A stretch of DNA of 64,000 nt from NCBI RefSeq assembly GCF_017313765.1, contig NZ_JAFLNC010000005.1, positions 124,001 to 188,000 on the forward strand, given 5' to 3'. Source of the stretch: Sneathiella sedimenti (GTDB lineage Bacteria; Pseudomonadota; Alphaproteobacteria; Sneathiellales; Sneathiellaceae). The position numbers were made by a program, and so were the translations under genes. The number at the start of each line of letters is the position of its first letter. The stretch's first letter is position 1. Shown in pieces: positions 44,607 to 52,882 of this stretch. The notes beneath the pieces were generated by a model. It ran no database searches. It was not told the origin of the DNA and saw nothing but the letters and a program-made list of their open reading frames with translations.

Positions 44607-45911
44607 TTACGCCGCTTTTTCGTCACCCATCCCTTGGGAAAGTCCACGCTCGACGACATCTTCAATCGTATCATTCGGCTGGACTTCTGCCAGCCCTACC
44701 GATGTTTCCACCTGGACGGACTTGGGAACATACGACAGGGCGAATTCGGTGCTCCGCAGCACCCCTTCAACCCGCTTAAGCGCGATAAGTGCTTCCACCT
44801 TGCGGGTGCCGGGCAGGGCAATCAGGAAATGACCGGTATCAAGATGGCTGCAGAAATCCTCTCCGCGCACGAGATTGGAAAGGGCGGAGCCGACCTGCCG
44901 GAGAAGCTGGTCAGAAGGCGGGTAGCCGTATTTTTCCTTCACTTTATCCAGATTGTCGATCTTGATGGTTGCCACGGACAGGACCTTGTGTTGCGCCGCA
45001 TGTTCCTTGAACATAACCGGCAAATGGGTCCGCATGAAGCCGCTGGAATAGAGGTCTGACGGTCCATCGGCCACGGGATGCTGCTTGGCAAGCCTGAACA
45101 GGTTCTGGATAGCAAAGCGATAACGGTATTGCTGGATTTGCAGGCCAACACGGTTAATCAGCGCGTCCATTTCCGTCTCGTGAAAAATGATATCTGATAC
45201 GCCATGTACAAAGGCGGCGCGACGGTTCTCGGTATTTTCCAGCACCATCAGAACAGGGAGGTTATAGAGGCGCGTATCCGCCCTGATATCATTGCAGAGC
45301 CGCAAATTAGCATCGCCAAGCCCCACGCCGGAGAGGATCACCGCGTCAAATTCCCGCGATCGCAAGTCTTCAAGCGCCAATTCCGGATTTTTGCAGATAT
45401 GGATATTTGTCTTGGTATCGAGACGGAGGAGAATATTTCCCAAAACAACCGTCTTGTTACCGACAATCAGAATATTGGCTTCCCCGATATCCGGCTCGGG
45501 AGAGGTGACGGTTGAGAGGTCGACCCCATAGGTTTCCGTGGTCGCAATCCGGCGCGCCAGTTCCTGCTCCATATTCTCCAGCCGTACAAGAGAGGCGACA
45601 CGGCTCAAAAGCTCAAGATCGCAATATCCCGGGGAGATGGTCTGGATCCGGCACTTAATGTCCGCCGGACCGATCAGCAAGGTCGGAAGGGCGTGCTCAA
45701 TCGCCATTCGGGCAATGTCCTTCACATTGACATGGGCGGTGTTGTTCTCACCATCGATCAGGATCAGGTCAAACGATTGATCTCCAAAATCCTCCTCGAA
45801 CATTTGAAGGAAGGACAGGCGGGTGCAGCGGTATCCTGCCTCAACCAGACAGGGTTCAATCTTATTTGCCGGGCTGTCCGAGACAACCAGAAGGTTGGCG
45901 GCGTAACGCAT
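44607..45911 (-). CDS. PleD-like protein with degenerate receiver and GGDEF domains
   Basis: A 434-residue protein of the architecture receiver-receiver-GGDEF. The first receiver (~1-115) keeps DLILIDG but reads like a poor phospho-acceptor; the second (~140-265, ANILIVGNKTVVLGNILLRL ... FDAVILSGVG) lacks the Asp. The GGDEF-like domain (~290-430) has DLYSSGFMRTHLP, KIDNLDKVKEKYG and LVRGEDFCSHLDTGHFLIAL; the catalytic GG(D/E)EF is replaced by DTGHF, so c-di-GMP synthesis is unlikely. It may be a c-di-GMP or protein-binding adaptor. No partner gene is adjacent. Confidence 0.8.
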   Translation of the reverse strand: MRYAANLLVVSDSPANKIEPCLVEAGYRCTRLSFLQMFEEDFGDQSFDLILIDGENNTAHVNVKDIARMAIEHALPTLLIGPADIKCRIQTISPGYCDLELLSRVASLVRLENMEQELARRIATTETYGVDLSTVTSPEPDIGEANILIVGNKTVVLGNILLRLDTKTNIHICKNPELALEDLRSREFDAVILSGVGLGDANLRLCNDIRADTRLYNLPVLMVLENTENRRAAFVHGVSDIIFHETEMDALINRVGLQIQQYRYRFAIQNLFRLAKQHPVADGPSDLYSSGFMRTHLPVMFKEHAAQHKVLSVATIKIDNLDKVKEKYGYPPSDQLLRQVGSALSNLVRGEDFCSHLDTGHFLIALPGTRKVEALIALKRVEGVLRSTEFALSYVPKSVQVETSVGLAEVQPNDTIEDVVERGLSQGMGDEKAA

Positions 45912-46108
45912 AACTCAACATCTCCAAATTTACTGGCACCAGTTTGACATTTAAATTCTTAAAATAACGTGAGTTTTCCGTAATTTCCGCCAATCATGTC
46001 CGTATTGATTGCTGGATATGCAAATGGAACCTTGATTTTGGGATGGGGACGGGAAATCATATGATAGGGAGAGACAATCAACAATTAGCCGTAATTCAGG
46101 AGATATTT

Positions 46109-46876
46109 ATGACATCGCCGCACAATCTCGAGGGCAGGCATGCCCTGGTAACGGGTGCTTCCTCCGGCCTGGGCCGTCAATTCGCGCTGACCCTCGCACG
46201 GGCCGGGGCAAAGGTAACACTTGCGGCGCGCCGGACAGACCGGCTGGAAGCCCTCGCGACGGAGATTGCGGCGTTTGACGGACGGGCCCTGCCGGTGCGA
46301 ATGGATGTCACGGATGTCGCCAGCATTCAGGAGGCTGTCCATGTCGCGGAAACGGAACTCGGGCCGGTCAACATCCTCGTCAATAACAGCGGTGTCAGCG
46401 CCCAGTGCCCGGCCGAGAATGTGACCGAGGAAGATTTCAATTATGTCATGGATACCAATGGCAAGGGCGCGTTTTTCATGGCCCAGGCCGTCGGGCAAAG
46501 CATGATCCGCCATGGTCAAGGCGGGAAGATCATCAATATCGCCTCCGTCGCCGCCTCAAGAGTGCTCAAGCAGAGTATCACCTATTGCATGTCAAAGGCG
46601 GCTGTCGCCCATATGACCCGCGCGCTTGCCGAGGAATGGGGGCGCCATAAAATTCAGGTCAATTGCCTGAATCCGGGCTATATTGTCACCGAACTCAACA
46701 GTGAATATTGGAAAACCGAGTCCGGAAAGCGTCTCATCTCCAAGTTGCCGGGCCGACGGGTAGGGGATCCGGCCGATCTGGACGGTGCGCTTTTGCTGCT
46801 TGCCGGTCCTGGTTCCGATTTCATGACCGGCTCCGTCATTGCGGTCGACGACGGCATGACCGCCCAAGGGTTTTAG
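46109..46876 (+). CDS. Short-chain dehydrogenase/reductase
   Basis: A 255-residue classical SDR: TGASSGLGRQFAL, VNNSGVS (a variant of NNAG), catalytic YCMSKAAV with Tyr/Lys. Arg in LAARRTDRLEAL after strand 2 points to NADP(H). ATG at 46109 has AGGAG eight bases upstream; the frame extends to 46043 without a ribosome site. The flavin monooxygenase starts ten bases after its stop, so the two probably act in one oxidative or catabolic step series whose substrate is unknown. Confidence 0.93.
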   Translation: MTSPHNLEGRHALVTGASSGLGRQFALTLARAGAKVTLAARRTDRLEALATEIAAFDGRALPVRMDVTDVASIQEAVHVAETELGPVNILVNNSGVSAQCPAENVTEEDFNYVMDTNGKGAFFMAQAVGQSMIRHGQGGKIINIASVAASRVLKQSITYCMSKAAVAHMTRALAEEWGRHKIQVNCLNPGYIVTELNSEYWKTESGKRLISKLPGRRVGDPADLDGALLLLAGPGSDFMTGSVIAVDDGMTAQGF

Positions 46877-46885
46877 AGGATGTAA

Positions 46886-48139
46886 ATGGCTGATGTGAAC
46901 GGGATAATCGCGGGCGGTGGACTGGTCGGCCTCACACTTGCGCTGGCGCTTCACCAGAAGGGAGTCAAAGTTCGTGTTTTTGAAGCCGTCAAGGAAATCA
47001 AGCCATTAGGAGTAGGTGTTAATCTTTTACCTCATTCCGTTCAAAATCTTGCAAAACTTGGACTATTGGCGGAAATTGAGAAAGTCGCCATTAAAACGTC
47101 CAGCCTCGCCTATTATACGGAGGACGGCAAGACGATCTGGCGGGAGCCTCGCGGGCTGGAGGCGGGATATGATGTACCGCAATTCTCCATTCACCGTGGC
47201 GACTTCCATATGATCCTGCTGAATGCAGCCCGTGAACGGCTCGGGGAGGAAAATATCCTGACCAGGCATCATTTTTCCGAATTCACACAGGAGGCGGATC
47301 GGGTGACCGCCACCTTCATCGATCGCCAGAGCGGCAAAACTGTCGGCACGGCAAGCGGAGATTTCCTGGTCGGGGCCGACGGCATCAACTCCCGCCTTCG
47401 CCACCTCTTTTACCCGGAAGAGGGACCGCCGAAATACTCCGGCCAGATGCTCTGGCGCGGGGTGACAGAAATGGAGCCCTTTCTCGATGGGCGGTCCATG
47501 TTCATGGCCGGGCATAATGATCTCAAGCTCGTAGCCTATCCGATCCGCGCCGAGAGCGCGACGCGCGGTAAGTCCTACATCAACTGGATCGCGGAGCGAC
47601 GTATTCCGTCAGATCTGGCCGCACGAGCCGCGGACTGGAACGAGACGGGCAGCCTTGAGGATTTCAAGCCCTATTTCGCGGACTGGAATCTCGGCTGGCT
47701 GGATATTGGCAAGCTGTTCGACAATGCCCTCTCCATCCACAAGTTCCCGATGGTCGACCGCGATCCACTCCCGAAATGGTCCTTTGGCCGCGTCACGCTG
47801 ATGGGAGATGCAGCCCATGCCATGTACCCCAACGGGTCCAACGGCGTCTCCCAGGGGGTGCTGGATGCGATGACCTTCGCGGACCTGCTGGAGGACGCAA
47901 CAGACATTGAGGCGACACTCCAGGCGTATGAAGAGGCGCGGCGGGAGGCTACAGCAAAAATCTCACTCGCCAACCGGCAGACGGGTCCTGAACTCGTTAT
48001 GCAGATGGTCAAGGATCAATGCCCGGGCACCTGCGGCGAGACGCATTCCTGTATCCCACAAGATACCCTTGAGGAAGTTGCGACGGCCTACAAGAAACTC
48101 GCCGGATTTGACAAGCAGTCCCTGAAGACCGCGAAGTAG
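46886..48139 (+). CDS. FAD-dependent monooxygenase (aromatic hydroxylase type)
   Basis: A 417-residue single-component flavin hydroxylase-like protein. The dinucleotide motif is IIAGGGLVGLTLALAL with Glu in VRVFEAV, the DG motif in LVGADGINSRLRH, and the second FAD motif in RVTLMGDAAHAMYPNGSNG. Enzymes of this group use NAD(P)H and O2 to hydroxylate aromatic or heterocyclic acids. The first ~50 codons are more AT-rich than the rest. It forms a unit with the SDR gene; no ring-cleavage gene is adjacent. Confidence 0.92.
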   Translation: MADVNGIIAGGGLVGLTLALALHQKGVKVRVFEAVKEIKPLGVGVNLLPHSVQNLAKLGLLAEIEKVAIKTSSLAYYTEDGKTIWREPRGLEAGYDVPQFSIHRGDFHMILLNAARERLGEENILTRHHFSEFTQEADRVTATFIDRQSGKTVGTASGDFLVGADGINSRLRHLFYPEEGPPKYSGQMLWRGVTEMEPFLDGRSMFMAGHNDLKLVAYPIRAESATRGKSYINWIAERRIPSDLAARAADWNETGSLEDFKPYFADWNLGWLDIGKLFDNALSIHKFPMVDRDPLPKWSFGRVTLMGDAAHAMYPNGSNGVSQGVLDAMTFADLLEDATDIEATLQAYEEARREATAKISLANRQTGPELVMQMVKDQCPGTCGETHSCIPQDTLEEVATAYKKLAGFDKQSLKTAK

Positions 48140-48142
48140 GAA

Positions 48143-48754
48143 CTACATACCATTCTTGTAAAGCTTCAGGTTTTGCACTTTCTCGCGCACCGGGACCACC
48201 GCCTTCGCCGTTTCAATCATAAACTCAAGCCCATAATTCAGGCGCGCAGTCAGGCGGCTATCAAGATCGGTGGGCGGGGTACTGGTAAACAGCGACTCCA
48301 CCTGACGCAGGATCATGTGATCGGGCATCCACCACAGGAAGTTATTCTTGTATCCGCTCATCCGAAGCTCGGCGACAGGGTAGGCGCCCCCGGTACCGGA
48401 ACTGACCGCAATCAGCTGCGCGGGCTTGTGCGCCAGTTCCCCGCCATCGCACATAAGGAGAAAATTTTTCAGATGCGGCGGCACCATGCCCGCCCATTCG
48501 GGGCTAATAACAACAAAGCCCTGGCAGGATTTCAGACGGTCAGAGATCGGTTTCCAGAATTTCTTGAGATCGCTGCCGCTTTCCCATTTTTCCTCGTTCC
48601 AGAGCGGAACCTCGAGATCACGAAGGGAGAAATAATCTACTTCCACGCTTAAGTTAGAATTTTTTAGCAACTCACTGATATATTTACCTATTCTATCAGA
48701 TTGAGATTTCTTCCGGATACTACCGATTATGATTCCGATTTTGACGTCCGACAT
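48143..48754 (-). CDS. NADPH-dependent FMN reductase family protein
   Basis: A 203-residue flavodoxin-fold reductase. IIIGSIRKKSQSDRIGKYI is the FMN phosphate-binding loop and VVISPEWAGMVPPHLKNFLL the second FMN contact, with SSGTGGAYPVAEL as the third. It probably reduces FMN or quinones with NADPH. ATG at 48754 is preferred over TTG at 48778. The 3' end meets the monooxygenase gene three bases apart, tail to tail; a functional link with that flavoprotein is possible but unproven. The N-terminal third is AT-rich relative to its neighbours. Confidence 0.88.
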   Translation of the reverse strand: MSDVKIGIIIGSIRKKSQSDRIGKYISELLKNSNLSVEVDYFSLRDLEVPLWNEEKWESGSDLKKFWKPISDRLKSCQGFVVISPEWAGMVPPHLKNFLLMCDGGELAHKPAQLIAVSSGTGGAYPVAELRMSGYKNNFLWWMPDHMILRQVESLFTSTPPTDLDSRLTARLNYGLEFMIETAKAVVPVREKVQNLKLYKNGM

Positions 48755-49020
48755 TAATTTTAAAGCCCCTTCGAGCAATCTGGTGATCTACAGTTGATAC
48801 TGTTAACAGGCCATTGAATGACCCACATTGGAGGAAATTATCGTCTTTATTGGCAGTTCCGGACACTTGTGTAAATGCTACAGGTCAAAAATTGTTTTGA
48901 CCCTTGATCGCAAAAAAGGTTTGTAAAAATGTAAATTTGTGAATAATTGTTTGATATTAGTGGATTTTTATAAACTCGATGTGAAGAACTTGTCCCTGCA
49001 ATCATTGGAGAAGCCTATCA

Positions 49021-50124
49021 ATGAGAATGGACGTGACAGTCGGGATATCGATCCGGGAAACCTTTTCCAGGACAGTCCCTTCGCTTAAGTCCGTTCTGGC
49101 CAACACGCCGGACAACGTTCCCATAATCTTTATCTCCAGCGGCCTCCCTGACAGCATACTGCGCGACGTTCGGTCTCTTGGCAGCACACGCGACATCAAG
49201 ATCATCCATGAAGATTGCTACCTCAGCCCGAACCAGGCGCGAAACTTGATCATCCGGGAAGCGACGACGAAATATATCGCCTTTATCGACAATGACGTCG
49301 AGTTGGGGGAAAACTGGCTCGAACCGTTGGTCCGTTGCGCTGAAGAAGAGGGGGCGGATATTGTTTCGCCACTCATCTTTGAACGCTTTCCCTTCTGGAA
49401 ATATGTTCATATCGCGGGCGGGGAAGCCCATATTAAGGAACCCGGCAACGGCATCCGGGTCTGCCATGAGCTGCATCGTTACTCAAGACAGGATATCGAC
49501 ACGGTTCCTGAGACTCTTGAGCGTTGCCCAACCGAGCTGTTCGAGTTTCATGTTGTGTTGATAGACCGGGCGTTCCTACTGGAAATCGGCATGCTGGACG
49601 AAGCGCTCCTGTCCGTTTCCGAGCACTGGGATGTTAGCGTTTTGGCGCAGGAACTGGGACGAAAGATCTATTTCGAGCCCGCGTCAAGAGCGTGCTATTT
49701 GCCGCCCTTCAAGCCGACGGAAGACGATATCCGGCTGTTTAACCTGCGTTGGTGCGATGACTGGGTGAATGGGTCTATTTCGCGACTTGAGGAAAAATAC
49801 AGCCTCACCCCCGATCAGGGAAACCTGAAAGCCGTCAGAGGCTATGTCAAAACCCACAGATTGCACAAATATGTAAAGACACGTCGATTCCTTGCGAGCA
49901 TATTCGGTGCCAAAGCAGCCAGCGTGTTTCTGAACAGGGTTGTTGTTCGCATCGATCCCACACTGGTAAATCGGGCAATCCGGAAGGATCTGGCAAAATG
50001 GCAGGCCTATACTCTGGAAAAAGAAAAAAATGACAATCTTGAACATATCCCAGACCAACGTGCAATTGATGACTCAATTGCTCGCGCTGGACATGCCGAG
50101 GAACGAGCTGGAAGAGCTCAATAA
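49021..50124 (+). CDS. Family 2 glycosyltransferase
   Basis: A 367-residue protein with a GT2 (GT-A) domain in the first ~230 residues: DVTVGISIRETFSRTVPSLK at the start, NQARNLIIREATTKYIAFIDNDVELGENW with the DxD-like D-N-D that binds the metal-sugar nucleotide, and EHWDVSVLAQELGRKIYF as the acceptor-side motif. The last ~130 residues are helical and basic. No TM helix, so it is cytosolic or peripheral. Sugar and acceptor are unknown. The gene overlaps the next by 95 bases. The AT-rich 48.8-49.0 kb region before it should hold its promoter. Confidence 0.88.
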   Translation: MRMDVTVGISIRETFSRTVPSLKSVLANTPDNVPIIFISSGLPDSILRDVRSLGSTRDIKIIHEDCYLSPNQARNLIIREATTKYIAFIDNDVELGENWLEPLVRCAEEEGADIVSPLIFERFPFWKYVHIAGGEAHIKEPGNGIRVCHELHRYSRQDIDTVPETLERCPTELFEFHVVLIDRAFLLEIGMLDEALLSVSEHWDVSVLAQELGRKIYFEPASRACYLPPFKPTEDDIRLFNLRWCDDWVNGSISRLEEKYSLTPDQGNLKAVRGYVKTHRLHKYVKTRRFLASIFGAKAASVFLNRVVVRIDPTLVNRAIRKDLAKWQAYTLEKEKNDNLEHIPDQRAIDDSIARAGHAEERAGRAQ

Positions 50125-50749
50125 GGCCTGCGACCTTATGGCGGAACTGGTTGCGGGTGGTTATCGGGCAACCGGGCGGCCATTTTACAATCACCTGATT
50201 GGCGTCGCCAGCCTTACCGCCCTCGAAACCCGGGACGTGAAGCTGATATCCGCAGCACTGCTGCATTCATCCTATGAATTTGGCCGGTTTCGGGGATGGC
50301 TTTTACCGCCAATGCTGAACAAGCGACGTAAGATTGTCGCCCGGTATGTCGGGGAAGAAACAGAACAGATTGTCCATTCCTATCAAATGGCAGACTGGCG
50401 TGCGCTACTGGACCCGCAGAAGCTGCCTGCGCTTTCCGAGACAGAGAGAAACCTGATCCTCCTGAAACTCGCCGATATGCTCGAAGATTTCATGGAGGAA
50501 AGGGGACCAATTGCCACGCATAAGAACGCCCTCTGGCCATTTATAAAAATGGATGATCCAGCGGCGTATATTATCGGTATAAGTACCGGAATTGGCGCAG
50601 AAAAAATCGCTTCCGGCTTCCGGGAAGTAAGCACCAGATCCCCGCAGAGGATAATTGAGCGAAACAGGGACAGAACCTACTTTCATACCCCTCTAAGATC
50701 AGTTCTTCCCTATTTTATCAAGTCTACCTTGCAACGTCGGCGCACATAG
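50030..50749 (+). CDS. HD-domain-like protein (degenerate), overlapping the GT2 gene
   Basis: A 239-residue protein whose middle resembles the HD fold of (p)ppGpp hydrolase-like proteins: RPFYNHLIGVASLTALETRD, then KLISAALLHSSYEFG and later ERNLILLKLADMLEDFME. The usual HD pair reads HS in ALLHSSYE, so the metal site looks incomplete and catalysis is doubtful. I do not recognise it as a named family. The start at 50030 follows GGAAAAAG; ATGs at 50069 and 50093 are alternatives that would shorten the overlap. Translational coupling with the GT2 suggests both act on the same product. Confidence 0.72.
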   Translation: MTILNISQTNVQLMTQLLALDMPRNELEELNKACDLMAELVAGGYRATGRPFYNHLIGVASLTALETRDVKLISAALLHSSYEFGRFRGWLLPPMLNKRRKIVARYVGEETEQIVHSYQMADWRALLDPQKLPALSETERNLILLKLADMLEDFMEERGPIATHKNALWPFIKMDDPAAYIIGISTGIGAEKIASGFREVSTRSPQRIIERNRDRTYFHTPLRSVLPYFIKSTLQRRRT

Positions 50750-50767
50750 GCGCCATATAATCGCGCA

Positions 50768-51862
50768 TTAGTCAGAGCCGGGGAACAGGTGCCCTGTCCG
50801 GTTGGCGAAGGCGACAAGCGACAGCATGACCGGAACCTCTACCAGCACGCCGACAACGGTCGCCAGGGCGGCACCTGAATTCAGGCCGAACAGGCTGATG
50901 GCGACCGCTACGGCAAGCTCAAAGAAATTCGATGTCCCAATCAGCGCGCAGGGAGCCGCCACCTTGTACGGTACACGCCAGGCCCAGGCCGCGCCATAGG
51001 CAAGGGCGAATATGCCATAGGACTGGATAATCAGCGGGACGGCGATCAACCCGATAAGCAGGGGCTGTTCAATAATGACCGGGCCCTGAAACCCGAACAG
51101 CAGAACAACCGTCGCCAGCAACCCGATAATCGAGTACGGCTTCACCTTTGCCGTAAACCGGTCAACACGCGGCGCCGCATCGGCTGATTGCGTGGAACCG
51201 GTCAGCAGGTGACGGGTCATAGCGCCGGCAAGCAGCGGGATGACCACATACAGACCGACAGAGAGAATAAGCGTCTGCCAGGGAACAACGATATCGGTAA
51301 TGCCGAGCAGGAAGGCGACAATCGGCGCAAAGGCGAAGATCATGATCACGTCATTGACCGATACCTGCACCAGCGTATAGGTCGCGTCCCCCTTCGTCAG
51401 CTGTGACCAGACAAAGACCATGGCCGTGCAGGGCGCCGCCCCGAGCAGGATCAATCCCGCAATGTAACTTTGGGCATCCTCGGGCGCGATCAGGTCCGCG
51501 AAGAGATACTCGAAAAACAGCACCCCGAGCGCCGCCATGGTAAAGGGCTTGATCAGCCAGTTGACCGCAACCGTCAGGATCAGTCCCTTCGGGCGGTCCC
51601 CGATATGCTTCAGGCTGGCGAAATCGACGCCGACCATCATCGGGTAAACCATCGCCCAGATGAGGATCGCGACAATGAGATTGACCGACGCATATTCAAT
51701 GGCGGCAATGGTCTCGAACAGGGAGGGAAGCAAATTTCCAAGAACAAGCCCTGCCAGGATGCATAAGGCCACCCAGATAGAGAGCCATTTTTCGAAAACA
51801 CCTATTCCAGCCGGCGCTCCCTTTGTCGGAGCCGGGGCGCTATGCATGCGTTCTTCAGTCAA
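50768..51862 (-). CDS. arsB: ACR3-family arsenite efflux transporter
   Basis: A 364-residue inner-membrane protein with about ten TM helices. [36 protein letters not shown] and [20 protein letters not shown] identify ACR3; the Cys in AAPCTAM is the residue known to be needed for arsenite transport. It exports As(III) (and possibly Sb(III)). TTG at 51862 gives the listed start; ATG at 51847 would cut five residues. It is the last gene of the arsR-arsC-ACR3 cluster. Confidence 0.95.
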   Translation of the reverse strand: MTEERMHSAPAPTKGAPAGIGVFEKWLSIWVALCILAGLVLGNLLPSLFETIAAIEYASVNLIVAILIWAMVYPMMVGVDFASLKHIGDRPKGLILTVAVNWLIKPFTMAALGVLFFEYLFADLIAPEDAQSYIAGLILLGAAPCTAMVFVWSQLTKGDATYTLVQVSVNDVIMIFAFAPIVAFLLGITDIVVPWQTLILSVGLYVVIPLLAGAMTRHLLTGSTQSADAAPRVDRFTAKVKPYSIIGLLATVVLLFGFQGPVIIEQPLLIGLIAVPLIIQSYGIFALAYGAAWAWRVPYKVAAPCALIGTSNFFELAVAVAISLFGLNSGAALATVVGVLVEVPVMLSLVAFANRTGHLFPGSD

Positions 51863-51899
51863 GGATTATGTCCTTAAGATAATGGGTTACTAAGTTTAT

Positions 51900-52412
51900 T
51901 TATGATTTTACTGTATCGCGCTCTGTACCAATCTCATTCAGATGCTTCTGCAGGGATAGCCTGTCGAGACTGGAAATCGGAAGGTTCGCAAACAGGGAGA
52001 TCCTGTTGTACAGCATCCGGTAGGTATCCATATAGGCGAGATTGATTTCCGCGACTGTCCCGCTGTGGTCTGAAGGATCGGGCACGCCCCAATGCGCCGT
52101 CATCGGCTGTCCCGGCCAGATCGGGCAAACCTCTCCCGCCGCATTGTCACAAACCGTAAAGACGAAATCCAGCCGCGGGGCATCCGGTCCGGCGAATTCA
52201 TTCCAGGATTTGGAACGCGCGAAGTCCGTGTTGAAATTCAGACCCTTTAAAACCTCGATCGCCTTGGGATTAACGCTGCCAAGCGGTGAAGAGCCTGCGG
52301 AGTAGGCCTTGAAGGTTCCCTGGCCAACCCGGTTCATGATCGCTTCCGCGATGATGGATCGTGTCGAATTGCCAGTGCAGAGAAACAATACATTATAAAT
52401 AGCGTCAGTCAT
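51900..52412 (-). CDS. arsC: Arsenate reductase, low-molecular-weight phosphatase type
   Basis: A 170-residue LMW-PTP-like enzyme that reduces arsenate to arsenite. The P-loop C12-TGNST-R18 in VLFLCTGNSTRS is intact, and the acid Asp is in WGVPDPSD. Other Cys residues in TVCDNAAGEVCPIWPG are the positions used as relay thiols in thioredoxin-coupled ArsC, though the spacing should be checked. It lies between arsR and ACR3, 15 bases after arsR. Confidence 0.94.
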   Translation of the reverse strand: MTDAIYNVLFLCTGNSTRSIIAEAIMNRVGQGTFKAYSAGSSPLGSVNPKAIEVLKGLNFNTDFARSKSWNEFAGPDAPRLDFVFTVCDNAAGEVCPIWPGQPMTAHWGVPDPSDHSGTVAEINLAYMDTYRMLYNRISLFANLPISSLDRLSLQKHLNEIGTERDTVKS

Positions 52413-52427
52413 TGAATTTTACCCGTA

Positions 52428-52757
52428 TCAAGAACAATTGATTTCGTCATAAATGCCTTCACAGATTTCAGGCCGACCATTGCAACAATCGTCCATCAGG
52501 AAGGCAAGCAACCCGCGCATGGCGTCAAAATCCGCGAAATATCGAACCGTTCTGCCCTGGCGCTCGTTCCGGATCAGGCCGGCGTTCATCAGGATTGACA
52601 GGTTGGTCGACATGGTGTTCTGCCGGACGCCAAGGCTGTCACCGATCTCGCCCGCAGGCATGCCTTCAAGTCCCGCCTTGACCAGCAGGCGGAAGACATC
52701 AAGCCGTGTTTTCTGGCTCAAGGCGGCGAGGGCGCGTAATGTTGTATTTTCATCCAT
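52428..52757 (-). CDS. arsR: ArsR family metalloregulator
   Basis: A 109-residue winged-helix repressor: LAALSQKTRLDVFRLLVKAG, then EIGDSLGVRQNTMSTNLSIL as recognition helix and LIRNERQGRTVRYFADF as the wing. The arsenic site is not the ELCVC of classic ArsR; instead Cys91, Cys92, Cys99 and Cys108 are grouped at the C-terminus (DDCCNGRPEIC), as in the independently evolved C-terminal As(III) sites of other ArsR proteins. It should repress the ars cluster until As(III) binds. Confidence 0.94.
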   Translation of the reverse strand: MDENTTLRALAALSQKTRLDVFRLLVKAGLEGMPAGEIGDSLGVRQNTMSTNLSILMNAGLIRNERQGRTVRYFADFDAMRGLLAFLMDDCCNGRPEICEGIYDEINCS

Positions 52758-52777
52758 ATATCTTGAATAGTAGATAT
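52758..52777. promoter_or_regulatory. Candidate ArsR operator
   Basis: ATATCT-TGAATAGT-AGATAT is a 6-bp inverted repeat with an 8-base spacer immediately upstream of the arsR start, in the divergent region shared with the permease gene. AT-rich 6-bp arms of this form are typical for ArsR/SmtB sites. Confidence 0.6.
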
Positions 52778-52882
52778 GTTTTGTTTTGGCAACCCCTTAT
52801 TTTGTTGTCTTGTCTACTGGCACATCCTGGATGATCCTTGTAAGCTAACTCCTTAAGATAAGGATAAAAAATCGGGGAAGGG

